Shown: positions 1 to 5,945, numbered from the stretch's first letter. The stretch: 6,567 bases of DNA from RGIG7300 sp045657645 (GCA_045657645.1 JAZOTL010000102.1:1-6567), one strand, 5' to 3'. The notes: generated from the letters alone by a model not told the origin. Numbers and translations: made by a program.

Positions 1-491
1 TCAAGACCAACGGTAGGCTCATCAAGTATAATAATTTCAGGGTCTGCAAGCATAGCCTGTGCTATACCTACCCTCTGCTTATAACCCTTTGAAAGGTTTT
101 TGATAAGCTTATTTGCAACCTGGGAAATGGCAGTTGCAACCATAACACGCTCTACGTCCTTTTCAAGAGCATCGCCCGAAAGACCCTTTGCTTCACCTAC
201 AAATAAAAGGTATTCATAAGGTGTCATATTAACGTATAACGGGGGTATTTCCGGCAGATATCCCATAAGCTTTTTGGCTTTTACTGACTGCTTATATATA
301 TCGTAACCGCCTACGCTTACCTCGCCCGAGGTTGCGGCTACACAGCCTGTTATAATACCCATAGTAGTAGATTTGCCCGCGCCATTGGGACCAAGAAGAC
401 CGTATATCTTCCCTTTTTCAATACTAAAGGATACATCTTCTATTGCAGTATTGTTACCGTATATTTTGGTAATTTTGTTAAGTTGTATCAA
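1..491 (-). CDS. ABC-2 type transporter ATP-binding protein (NatA/GldA-like), partial, C-terminal part outside window
   Basis: This is the nucleotide-binding subunit of an ABC exporter of the ABC-2 class; it would hydrolyse ATP at the inner membrane face to power a separate permease that is not in the window. Reading the minus strand gives 163 complete codons. Walker A is GPNGAGKS (about residues 34-41), the signature is the variant LSKGYKQR (133-140) rather than LSGGQ, and Walker B is IIILDEP (153-159). The window edge cuts the protein just after TVGL. The GYLPE segment at about 77-81 and the LSKGY signature are typical of the GldA/NatA branch. The start is taken as TTG at 491-489, because AAGGAG lies about 7 nt upstream and translation from there gives the usual MIQLNKITKIYG N-terminus; no in-frame ATG fits. 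The substrate cannot be told from the ATPase alone. Confidence 0.9.
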   Translation of the reverse strand, partial: MIQLNKITKIYGNNTAIEDVSFSIEKGKIYGLLGPNGAGKSTTMGIITGCVAATSGEVSVGGYDIYKQSVKAKKLMGYLPEIPPLYVNMTPYEYLLFVGEAKGLSGDALEKDVERVMVATAISQVANKLIKNLSKGYKQRVGIAQAMLADPEIIILDEPTVGL

Positions 492-668
492 GATACCACT
501 CCTTTTTTTACGATTCATATAAGTTAAATTATAACGCCATTGTGTGATGAAATTATGAATTTATTGACGAAAGTTGAAAAATATCAAAGTTTACAAATTA
601 TTTATTGCAGATAAATCCGCAATTTCAAATTATAAGCTATACTTATATGTTAAAAGGAGGGGTTAAAT
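492..668. promoter_or_regulatory. Divergent intergenic region with probable promoters for both flanking genes
   Basis: This AT-rich stretch separates two divergent genes. For the leftward ABC gene, a perfect TATAAT lies on the minus strand at 528-533, about 37 nt from the TTG start, but its -35 box is weak. For the rightward gene there is AAGGAGG at 654-660, 8 nt before the ATG. Candidate -10 elements upstream include TATACT near 637-642, but I could not pair one with a convincing -35 box. A weak inverted repeat (ATTGC...GCAAT, about 604-623) lies between. Promoter assignment on the plus side is uncertain. Confidence 0.4.
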
Positions 669-1514
669 ATGTTTGGATATATAAAGCCAAAGCATACCGA
701 GCTTAAAGTGTGCGAATATGAGCTTTATAAAAGTGTATATTGCGGTTTATGCCACACTATGGGAAAACGCATTTGCAACGCCCACAGAATAACCTTAAAC
801 TACGATATAGTTCTTTTAGCCCTTGTAAGATGCGCCCTTACCAATGATGATTTTACAATAGAACACAAACGCTGTATTACCCATCCTGTAAAAAAGAGAA
901 ACGTGGCCCGTATACCCGCAACCCTTGATTATTGCGCCGATGCCGCGGCATTATTAACTTTAGGAAAACTTAAAGATGACATTGCGGATTCTAAAGGTTT
1001 AAAACGTACGTCAAAAAAAGCCTTATTACCCTTTGCAAAATTGTTTTATAAAAAGGCAGGCAATAAAGAACTGTATTATATAGTGCACCAAAAGTTGGAG
1101 GCTCTTGCAAAGCTTGAAAGTGAGGGCGGAACAATAGATGCCAATGCAGATCTTTTTGGCGAGCTTTTGGCAGAGATATTCAAGCACGGCTTAACCGATA
1201 CCAAGGCCAAGCGTATAGCTTACGAGATAGGCTATCATACGGGTAGATTTATATATATTATAGACGCTTGCGATGACTACGAAAAAGATAAAAATAGCGG
1301 CGAGTACAATCCCCTTTCAAACTACGAAAGCCTTCCTCGCGAAGAATTAATGGTCGCCTGCACGATGGAACAAATGGCCGCTAAAAGAGCCTTTGATTTG
1401 ATAGAATACGAAAATATACCTGTAATGAATATAATAAACAACATCCTTACCCTCGGTATGAGTGAAGCCGTTGATAAGGTGTTCAAGGAGAAAAAAGATG
1501 AAAGATCCTTATAA
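669..1514 (+). CDS. DUF5685 family protein
   Basis: I recognise this as a DUF5685 family protein of unknown function, from its MFGYIKP start, the CGLCHTMGK segment and the late DACDDYEKD...NPLSNY segment. It has 281 residues, looks cytosolic and mostly alpha-helical, and has no signal peptide. Cysteines cluster at C25, C28 and C36, with others at C55, C69 and C89. Two aspartate-rich motifs are visible: DDIAD at residues 103-107 and DACDDYEKD at 199-207. Their spacing in an all-helical protein recalls the paired Asp motifs of squalene/phytoene-synthase-like class I isoprenoid enzymes; this is my inference, not an established assignment. A strong AAGGAGG 8 nt upstream supports the ATG at 669. 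The gene overlaps the following J-domain gene by 17 nt in another frame, so the two are probably translationally coupled and functionally linked. Confidence 0.85.
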   Translation: MFGYIKPKHTELKVCEYELYKSVYCGLCHTMGKRICNAHRITLNYDIVLLALVRCALTNDDFTIEHKRCITHPVKKRNVARIPATLDYCADAAALLTLGKLKDDIADSKGLKRTSKKALLPFAKLFYKKAGNKELYYIVHQKLEALAKLESEGGTIDANADLFGELLAEIFKHGLTDTKAKRIAYEIGYHTGRFIYIIDACDDYEKDKNSGEYNPLSNYESLPREELMVACTMEQMAAKRAFDLIEYENIPVMNIINNILTLGMSEAVDKVFKEKKDERSL

Positions 1515-2112
1515 GGTTCTCGGTGTTACAAGAGATGCAACCGACGAACAGATAAAAGATGCATACAGGGCCCTTGCAAAAAAATATCATCCCGATGCTT
1601 ATGCAAACGACCCTTTAAAAGACCTTGTTGAAGAAAAAATGAAGGAAATAAACGAAGCCTACGACCAGATCCAAAAGGAACGCAAAGCTCAAGGCTCCTA
1701 CTCCTCACAAAACGGCGGAGGATATTCATACTCATCTTCCTCTTCATCCTTTATCCATGTGCGTGAGCTTATCAATGCAGGAAGAATCAACGAAGCTGAA
1801 TCAATTCTTACTTCCACAAACACTTCCGACCAAGGCGCAGAATGGAACTTCCTTATGGGCTGTGTGAAAGCCTCAAGAGGCTGGTATTTTGACGCACAGA
1901 ATTATTTCCAAAGAGCCTGCGTAATGGATCCGCAAAATATGGAATACAGACGCGCCCTTAACAACGTGCAGAGTGCGGCAAGAGGATTCCGCACAGGCGG
2001 ATACAACACTTCCCCACAAGCACCATCTACAGGTTGTGATATTTGTTCTGCCCTTATTTGCGCTGACTGTTGTTGCGACTGTATGGGCGGAGACCTTATA
2101 GCTTGCTGCTGA
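1498..2112 (+). CDS. J-domain (DnaJ-like) protein with TPR-like middle and Cys-rich C-terminal tail
   Basis: This probable Hsp70 co-chaperone has an N-terminal J domain (about residues 3-63) carrying the HPD motif at 31-33, which in this family stimulates the DnaK ATPase. A Ser/Gly/Tyr-rich linker follows (67-84). Next comes a helical TPR-like region (about 86-160, including AEWNFLMGCVKASRGW and AQNYFQRACVMDP), probably for protein binding. The last 25 of the 204 residues hold nine cysteines: 180, 183, 188, 191-193, 195, 203 and 204. The Gly/Phe region, the CXXCXGXG zinc repeats and the C-terminal domains of true DnaJ are absent, so this is a specialised J protein. The start is placed at ATG 1498, with AAGGAG at 1485-1490, 7 nt upstream. 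An in-frame ATG at 1462 would add 12 residues inside the upstream gene and before the conserved DPYKVLGV start, so I rejected it. The gene overlaps the DUF5685 gene by 17 nt. Confidence 0.9.
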   Translation: MKDPYKVLGVTRDATDEQIKDAYRALAKKYHPDAYANDPLKDLVEEKMKEINEAYDQIQKERKAQGSYSSQNGGGYSYSSSSSSFIHVRELINAGRINEAESILTSTNTSDQGAEWNFLMGCVKASRGWYFDAQNYFQRACVMDPQNMEYRRALNNVQSAARGFRTGGYNTSPQAPSTGCDICSALICADCCCDCMGGDLIACC

Positions 2113-2113
2113 T

Positions 2114-2635
2114 ATGAAAAATAACAAGACACGTCGCACAGCATTGTGCGCTCTGCTTTGCGCCCTTTGTGTTGTAATACTGTTTGTAGGCTCGGTAATA
2201 GAAGTTCTGGATATAAGCGTTGCCGCTATAGGCTCTATGATTATCACACTTGTGGTTTTAGAGATAAGCGCCGGGGCAGCATTTATGGTGTATTTGGGAG
2301 CAACTATACTTTCCCTGCTACTTTTACCAAACAAATTCGGTGCTGTTGTGTTTGCGCTTTTTTGCGGCTTTTACCCTATCTTAAAAAGATATTTTGAGGC
2401 AAATTACAAAGGCGTTTTCTGCTGGATTTTCAAATTTATTACCCTCAATATCTCCCTTGCCGTAATACTGTACGCATCCCTATATATTATCGGCATAAAT
2501 ACATCCGAAATCCCTCTTATCCCCTTAATGATAATCTTGTGCAATATCGCCTTTCTGTTATATGATATTGCCCTTACAAGGCTTATTACTTATTACGTAT
2601 ATAAGCTACGTCACAGATTTAAGTTTTTTAAATAA
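2114..2635 (+). CDS. Small multipass membrane protein, ECF-transporter S-component-like
   Basis: This 173-residue integral membrane protein has about six hydrophobic segments (roughly 8-30, 33-50, 52-71, 75-90, 101-126 and 133-153), a basic N-terminus (KNNKTRR) and a basic C-terminus (KLRHRFKFFK). The size, helix number and N-terminal R-x-A-L-x-A-L-like helix resemble substrate-binding S components of ECF vitamin transporters, but I see no motif fixing a substrate. The LPNKFGAVVF...GFYPILKRYFE segment looks like a conserved clostridial signature. The ATG lies 1 nt after the stop codon of the J-protein gene. The nearest GGCGGAG is over 20 nt upstream, so translation probably depends on ribosomes ending the previous gene. 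It closes the three-gene unit and is followed at once by a terminator. A general membrane protein unrelated to ECF uptake is the main alternative. Confidence 0.75.
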   Translation: MKNNKTRRTALCALLCALCVVILFVGSVIEVLDISVAAIGSMIITLVVLEISAGAAFMVYLGATILSLLLLPNKFGAVVFALFCGFYPILKRYFEANYKGVFCWIFKFITLNISLAVILYASLYIIGINTSEIPLIPLMIILCNIAFLLYDIALTRLITYYVYKLRHRFKFFK

Positions 2636-2666
2636 AAAAATGAACTGCTATTGCAGTTCATTTTTT
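2634..2666. terminator. Bidirectional intrinsic terminator between convergent operons
   Basis: The stem TGAACTGC (2641-2648) pairs with GCAGTTCA (2653-2660) around a TATT loop. It is flanked by an A run on the left (2634-2640) and a T run on the right (2661-2666), so it has a U-tract in both transcription directions. It ends the rightward DUF5685 unit and the leftward transporter/HAD operon. It overlaps the last base of the stop codon of each flanking gene (2635 and 2665-2667), a very compact arrangement. Confidence 0.93.
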
Positions 2667-3354
2667 ATTTAAATAGTATTTCTCTTAATTGATCGATATT
2701 GTTGACAATATATGTGGGTTCAGCAATTCCCGAATTTTCGTGTTTTTTAGGGTTAAACCAAACACAGTCAAGCCCGCTGTTGTTTGCCCCCTTGATATCA
2801 GAGGTAAGGGAATCACCGATAACAACTATCTTTTCCTTATCCTTTTCCGCAATATTTGCAAGAACGTGGTCAAAATATTCTTTTGCAGGCTTATTTATAC
2901 CTATTTCGCCCGATATAAAGATATGTGCAACGATCTTATCAATACCCGCAATTGCAAGCCTTGAACGTTGAACCTTTGGAATACCGTTTGTTATAATATC
3001 AACCTCGCCGTATTCACTGAGTTCCTTTATAAATTCAATCATGCCCTCTACGGGATATGCATAATTTGCAAGGGTTTCGCGGTAATCCAAATTCAAGGCA
3101 GAACCATCCACGTCACCTCTGCCAAGCTCCTCTAAAAGAGTGGTAAAACGCTTGGTGGTAAGCTCGTCTACCGTTATTTCCCCGCGTTCCGATAACTTCC
3201 AATAACGGTCATTTATTATACTGTAACGCTGTATTGTTGCGTCATCGTATGCAACCCCGTTACGCTTAAATACCTCGCGCACGGCTTCCCATTCACATTT
3301 TTTAAAATCAAGAATGGTATCGTCATTATCAAACAAAAATGTAGTATATTTCAT
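2665..3354 (-). CDS. HAD-IA hydrolase, YjjG/YfnB-type (noncanonical pyrimidine nucleotidase family)
   Basis: This 229-residue cytosolic phosphatase of the haloacid dehalogenase superfamily has all four HAD motifs. Motif I is DNDDT (D9 nucleophile, D11 acid/base), motif II is TNG (122-124), motif III is the lysine in NKP (K155), and motif IV is GDSLTSD (180-186, metal ligands D181 and D186). The helical cap between residues about 15 and 95 and the overall layout match the YjjG/YfnB subfamily. Characterised members dephosphorylate noncanonical pyrimidine nucleoside monophosphates; the substrate here is inferred. The gene is the last of the leftward operon, 2 nt after the ATPase gene, with GAAGG as its ribosome binding site. 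Why a nucleotidase sits behind an amino-acid-type transporter is not obvious. A general phosphate-ester phosphatase is the alternative. Confidence 0.88.
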   Translation of the reverse strand: MKYTTFLFDNDDTILDFKKCEWEAVREVFKRNGVAYDDATIQRYSIINDRYWKLSERGEITVDELTTKRFTTLLEELGRGDVDGSALNLDYRETLANYAYPVEGMIEFIKELSEYGEVDIITNGIPKVQRSRLAIAGIDKIVAHIFISGEIGINKPAKEYFDHVLANIAEKDKEKIVVIGDSLTSDIKGANNSGLDCVWFNPKKHENSGIAEPTYIVNNIDQLREILFK

Positions 3355-3356
3355 AA

Positions 3357-4154
3357 TTAAGCCTTCAACATAGCACCAAGAAACTCACGCAGACGCTCTG
3401 TTTTGGGATTACAAAACAGTTCATCGGGCTCACCTTCTTCGGCAATAACTCCGTTATCCATAAATATTACTTTATCGGAAACCTCTTTTGCAAAGCCCAT
3501 TTCGTGGGTAACAATAAGCATTGTTCTTCCCTCTTTAGCAAGCTCGCCGATTACTCTCAAAACCTCACCTGTAATTTCAGGGTCAAGTGCAGATGTAGGC
3601 TCGTCAAAGCAAAGCACCTTGGGAGAAAGTATCAAGGCTCTTGCTATAGCCACACGCTGTTGCTGACCACCCGAAAGCTGACAGGGATAGGAATTCATTT
3701 TTTCCGAAAGACCAACGCTTGCTATAATACTTTTTGCTTCCTGCTCTATTGCACTAAAAGCCTCGGCTTTTTCAGCATGTGAAGCCTTTTTCTTTTTAAG
3801 CTCCTCTTTAACTATAAGCTCCTTTGCAAGAGTAACGTTTTTCAATACCGTATATTGAGGAAACAGATTAAAGGATTGGAACACAAGGCCTGTTGCAAGC
3901 TGATTTTCACGCTTTTGAGCACGGCTGAGTTTTTCCTTTGAAGAAGCATCAAATATAACCTTGCCACCAACACTGATAACACCCGTATCTGCGGTTTCAA
4001 GCCCTGTAATACATCTTAACAAAGTGGTTTTACCGCTTCCGGAAGAACCGATAATAGATATAACCTTACCTTCTTCAAGCTCAAAATCTATTCCTTTAAG
4101 TACCTTTACAGCACCAAAATTTTTATGTATATTTTTAACATCAAGTACTGCCAT
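3357..4154 (-). CDS. Polar amino acid ABC transporter, ATP-binding protein (GlnQ/HisP-type)
   Basis: This is the ATPase subunit that powers uptake through the permease encoded just upstream. Motifs in order are Walker A GSSGSGKT (36-43), Q-loop Q93 in VFQSFN, signature LSGGQ (160-164), Walker B LCFDEP (181-186), D-loop SALD (188-191) and the switch histidine H217 in VTHEMGFA. The stretch VTHEMGFA and the RLREFLGAM end are typical of the polar amino acid (PAAT) group. At 265 residues it is about 25 longer than E. coli GlnQ. The extra length lies in a Lys/Glu-rich helical insertion at about 117-143 and a shorter one near 70-87. The ATG follows the permease stop by 2 nt, with AGAGG about 8 nt upstream. 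Substrate choice belongs to the binding protein, so it is not assigned here. Confidence 0.95.
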   Translation of the reverse strand: MAVLDVKNIHKNFGAVKVLKGIDFELEEGKVISIIGSSGSGKTTLLRCITGLETADTGVISVGGKVIFDASSKEKLSRAQKRENQLATGLVFQSFNLFPQYTVLKNVTLAKELIVKEELKKKKASHAEKAEAFSAIEQEAKSIIASVGLSEKMNSYPCQLSGGQQQRVAIARALILSPKVLCFDEPTSALDPEITGEVLRVIGELAKEGRTMLIVTHEMGFAKEVSDKVIFMDNGVIAEEGEPDELFCNPKTERLREFLGAMLKA

Positions 4155-4156
4155 AA

Positions 4157-4852
4157 TTAACCTCTGAAATAATCAAGTTTCTTTTCAAGACGGTTGAAGA
4201 GTATGGTGAGAACACCGCTGAAAATAAGATAATAAACACCTGTAAAGAACAGCGGCCATATCTGACCTGATATACCCTGTGACCCCTTCATAAACGCCTG
4301 ACCTGCCCAGATGATCTCCTGCAGAGCAATTATACGGGCAAGAGAGGTATCCTTAACAAGGGTAATTATTTCATTAGACATAGGGGGTACTATACGCTTT
4401 ATCATTTGCAGCAGGGTAACACGGAAGAAAACCTGTGATTTAGACATACCAAGCACCTGACCTGCTTCTTGCTGTCCGCGAGGAACACCCTGTATACCGC
4501 CACGGTAAATTTCTGCAAAATAGCAGGCGTAATTTAATATAAAGCTTACCGCCGCCGCAAGAAATCTGCCGCTTTCACCGCTTCCCCAGATAGGATTTTT
4601 AAGCACCAATCCCGGGAAATAATAAATGATTAGCAGCTGAATCATAAGGGGAGTACCGCGTATTATCCATATCAAAAGCTTTGTTAAAAGTGCCAGGGGT
4701 TTAAAGCTTGACATACTGCCGAAGGAAATTATAAGTCCCAGGGGTATTGCGCCGATAAGTGTTACGGCAAAAAGCTTAAGAGTTTGCAAAAAACCTACGT
4801 TTAATGACTGAAAAACTATAGGAAATTGTTCTATGATATTAGAAAGATTCAT
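4157..4852 (-). CDS. Polar amino acid ABC transporter permease (HisM/GlnP-type)
   Basis: This is the inner-membrane subunit of the uptake system, probably acting as a homodimer because only one permease gene is present. It has 231 residues and about five hydrophobic segments (roughly 20-45, 55-78, 97-117, 155-175 and 197-217). The family hallmark RGTPLMIQL (65-73) is present. So is the EAA loop that docks onto the ATPase (EAGQVLGMS, 129-137, continuing to about 149), followed by VKDTSL (166-171). AAAGGA lies about 7 nt before the ATG. The gene is separated from the binding-protein gene by 76 nt holding a strong hairpin, and lies 2 nt before the ATPase gene. Confidence 0.95.
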   Translation of the reverse strand: MNLSNIIEQFPIVFQSLNVGFLQTLKLFAVTLIGAIPLGLIISFGSMSSFKPLALLTKLLIWIIRGTPLMIQLLIIYYFPGLVLKNPIWGSGESGRFLAAAVSFILNYACYFAEIYRGGIQGVPRGQQEAGQVLGMSKSQVFFRVTLLQMIKRIVPPMSNEIITLVKDTSLARIIALQEIIWAGQAFMKGSQGISGQIWPLFFTGVYYLIFSGVLTILFNRLEKKLDYFRG

Positions 4853-4872
4853 TATATAATCCTTTGCACGCC

Positions 4873-4903
4873 GAAACAGAGAGTGCCCTGCACCCTCTGT
4901 TTC
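4873..4903 (-). promoter_or_regulatory. Intercistronic hairpin after the binding-protein gene
   Basis: On the minus strand, GAAACAGAGGGTGC pairs with GCACTCTCTGTTTC around a three-base AGG loop, a 14-bp stem with one G-U wobble. No T run follows in the direction of transcription, so it is not a full intrinsic terminator. Hairpins at this place, as between malE and malF of E. coli, protect the upstream message from 3' exonucleases, so binding protein is made in excess over membrane subunits. That role is inferred. Confidence 0.75.
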
Positions 4904-4928
4904 CTATAATAGTAATATTATATTTAAG

Positions 4929-5708
4929 TTATTTTACAAGAGCTGCCTGTACGCCGTACTTTTCAGCAACCTTTTCCATTGAGCCATCCTCAAGAGATGC
5001 CTTGAAGAACTCGTTAAGCTTTTCGGTAAGGTCGGAATCCTTACGGAAACCAACACCGTATTCTTCGGAGTTAAGAGCAACTGTATATGTAAGATCTTCA
5101 TAACCTGTGCCGGGGCCTACCATAGCAGCTGCCATAAGAGAGTCGATTATAGCGGCATCGCAAGTACCAGCCGCAACTTCCATAAGTGCAGTAGCCTGGT
5201 CCTTAACTGCTGTGAAGTTGAAATCATTTGCCTCAGCCATATCCTCACCTGCAGAACCTGCCTCTACAGCAAACTGAAGTTCCTTGCAATCAGCTGCGGT
5301 CTTGTAATTTTCAGCAACGTCAATAGAAACTATAACAACCTGTGCATTGTTGCAGTAGGGATTGGATGTAGACATAGCCGCCTTAACCTCATCGGTAAGG
5401 GTCATACCGTTCCATACACAGTCAATGCTCTTGCCGTCAAGCTCCATTATCTTGTTGTCCCAATCAATTTCAACAAACTCTACGTCAACACCAAGGCTCT
5501 CTGCAAATGCTTTTGCCATATCAGCATCAAAGCCGATCCATTCGCCGTTTGCATCTTCAAAATCCATAGGTGCAAAGTCGGTAATACCAACTACAAGTTT
5601 TCCGTTATCCTTAACGTACTCAAGGTCGGACTGTTCCTTCTTTTCACAGCCTGCAAAAACGCATACAAGCATCATACAAGCAAGTACAAGTGCTAAAATC
5701 TTCTTCAT
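4929..5708 (-). CDS. Amino-acid-type ABC transporter substrate-binding lipoprotein (SBP family 3)
   Basis: This extracytoplasmic solute receptor is anchored to the outer face of the membrane and hands ligand to the permease encoded next. The N-terminus is a lipoprotein signal peptide: MKK, a hydrophobic core, then lipobox FAGC with the lipidated cysteine at C21. The mature part has family 3 (HisJ/GlnH-like) features: KLVVGITDFAPM (37-48), GFDADMAKAFAE (59-70), DCVWNGMTLT (96-105), EAGSAGE (149-155) and AIIDS (186-190, where D189 is the usual ligand amino-group contact). It has 259 residues, a normal length. The arginine that normally follows the MTxT segment and binds the ligand carboxylate is missing; V108 and K109 stand there. 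AAGGAG lies about 8 nt before the ATG and a strong promoter lies further upstream. An amino-acid-like ligand is likely but not certain. Confidence 0.92.
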   Translation of the reverse strand: MKKILALVLACMMLVCVFAGCEKKEQSDLEYVKDNGKLVVGITDFAPMDFEDANGEWIGFDADMAKAFAESLGVDVEFVEIDWDNKIMELDGKSIDCVWNGMTLTDEVKAAMSTSNPYCNNAQVVIVSIDVAENYKTAADCKELQFAVEAGSAGEDMAEANDFNFTAVKDQATALMEVAAGTCDAAIIDSLMAAAMVGPGTGYEDLTYTVALNSEEYGVGFRKDSDLTEKLNEFFKASLEDGSMEKVAEKYGVQAALVK

Positions 5709-5746
5709 TGTTATTTCTCCTTAAATATTTTATCGTTTTATCACTT

Positions 5747-5761
5747 TACTTTGTTAAAGTA
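5747..5761 (-). promoter_or_regulatory. Short inverted repeat at the start of the transporter transcript
   Basis: TACTTT and AAAGTA, separated by 3 bp, form a 6-bp inverted repeat. From the promoter position the transcript should begin near 5762, so this element lies right at the 5' end of the message. It could be an operator half-site pair or a small 5' hairpin protecting the mRNA. It is short and AT-rich, so chance cannot be excluded. Confidence 0.35.
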
Positions 5762-5768
5762 TGGGTGT

Positions 5769-5797
5769 ATTGTATCACTCTTTTAGAAGTTTGTCAA
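5769..5797 (-). promoter_or_regulatory. Sigma-A promoter of the ABC transporter operon
   Basis: On the minus strand a perfect -35 TTGACA (5797-5792) is followed by a 17-bp spacer and -10 TACAAT (5774-5769). The binding-protein ATG is 61 bp downstream of the -10 box. It should drive the whole leftward operon to the terminator at 2634-2666. Confidence 0.9.
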
Positions 5798-5810
5798 GGG
5801 GGTTTATGAT

Positions 5811-5826
5811 TATTATTGCAATAATA
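5811..5826. promoter_or_regulatory. Perfect 16-bp palindrome between divergent promoters (candidate operator)
   Basis: TATTATTGCAATAATA is a perfect inverted repeat without spacer. Its right end touches the -35 box of the cupin promoter (from 5827), and its left end is 13 bp from the -35 box of the transporter promoter (to 5797). A dimeric regulator bound here could control both. No regulator gene is in the window and the motif is AT-rich, so the function is inferred from position. Confidence 0.5.
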
Positions 5827-5855
5827 TTTACATAAACTATATTTCGTGATAGAAT
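5827..5855 (+). promoter_or_regulatory. Sigma-A promoter of the cupin gene
   Basis: The -35 box TTTACA (5827-5832), a 17-bp spacer and the -10 box TAGAAT (5850-5855) form a good promoter. Transcription should begin about 5861-5863, leaving a leader of roughly 95 nt that starts directly with a GC-rich hairpin. Confidence 0.8.
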
Positions 5856-5860
5856 ATAGA

Positions 5861-5945
5861 AAAGCGGGTAGCACCCGCGGGCAAAATCGAGCCTTATACA
5901 ACTGTAAACACAGGGCCCGAACCTAAGAAAGATTTTATATTAAAA
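5861..5945 (+). promoter_or_regulatory. Compact structured 5' leader of the cupin mRNA (candidate cis-regulatory RNA)
   Basis: The leader is GC-rich and structured, unlike its AT-rich surroundings. Hairpin one is GCGGGT (5864-5869) pairing with ACCCGC (5873-5878) around AGC. Directly next, GGGC (5879-5882, or CGGGC from 5878) can pair with GCCC(G) (5915-5919) and enclose a small hairpin CTGT-AAAC-ACAG (5902-5913). An unpaired purine/AT-rich stretch then leads to AAGGAG (5945-5950). There is no terminator T run, so any control would act on translation or stability. It resembles the T-box core only superficially and I do not recognise it as a known riboswitch class. Confidence 0.45.

Noticed and set aside
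1462..1497. Upstream in-frame ATG as start of the J-domain gene
   Set aside because: It would add a non-conserved basic stretch inside the DUF5685 gene; the ATG at 1498 has a well-spaced AAGGAG and gives the standard J-domain N-terminus.
1705..1750. Ser-codon-rich repeat-like stretch in the J-protein gene
   Set aside because: It encodes a low-complexity linker in frame and is not a separate DNA repeat element.
1873..2334. Long minus-strand reading frame of 153 codons opposite the J-protein and membrane-protein genes
   Set aside because: It lies antisense to two well-supported genes, lacks a ribosome binding site and shows no domain; it is a by-product of codon usage on the other strand.
5362..5724. 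Plus-strand reading frame of 120 codons opposite the binding-protein gene
   Set aside because: It is antisense to a clear lipoprotein gene and has Ser/Ile-rich composition typical of a shadow frame, with no ribosome binding site.
5861..5885. T-box-like core (GGGTAGCACCCGCGG) upstream of the cupin gene
   Set aside because: The tRNA-binding UGGN bulge is replaced by UAGC, there is no room for a Stem I because the promoter is directly upstream, and no terminator follows. The downstream gene is also not an amino acid gene.
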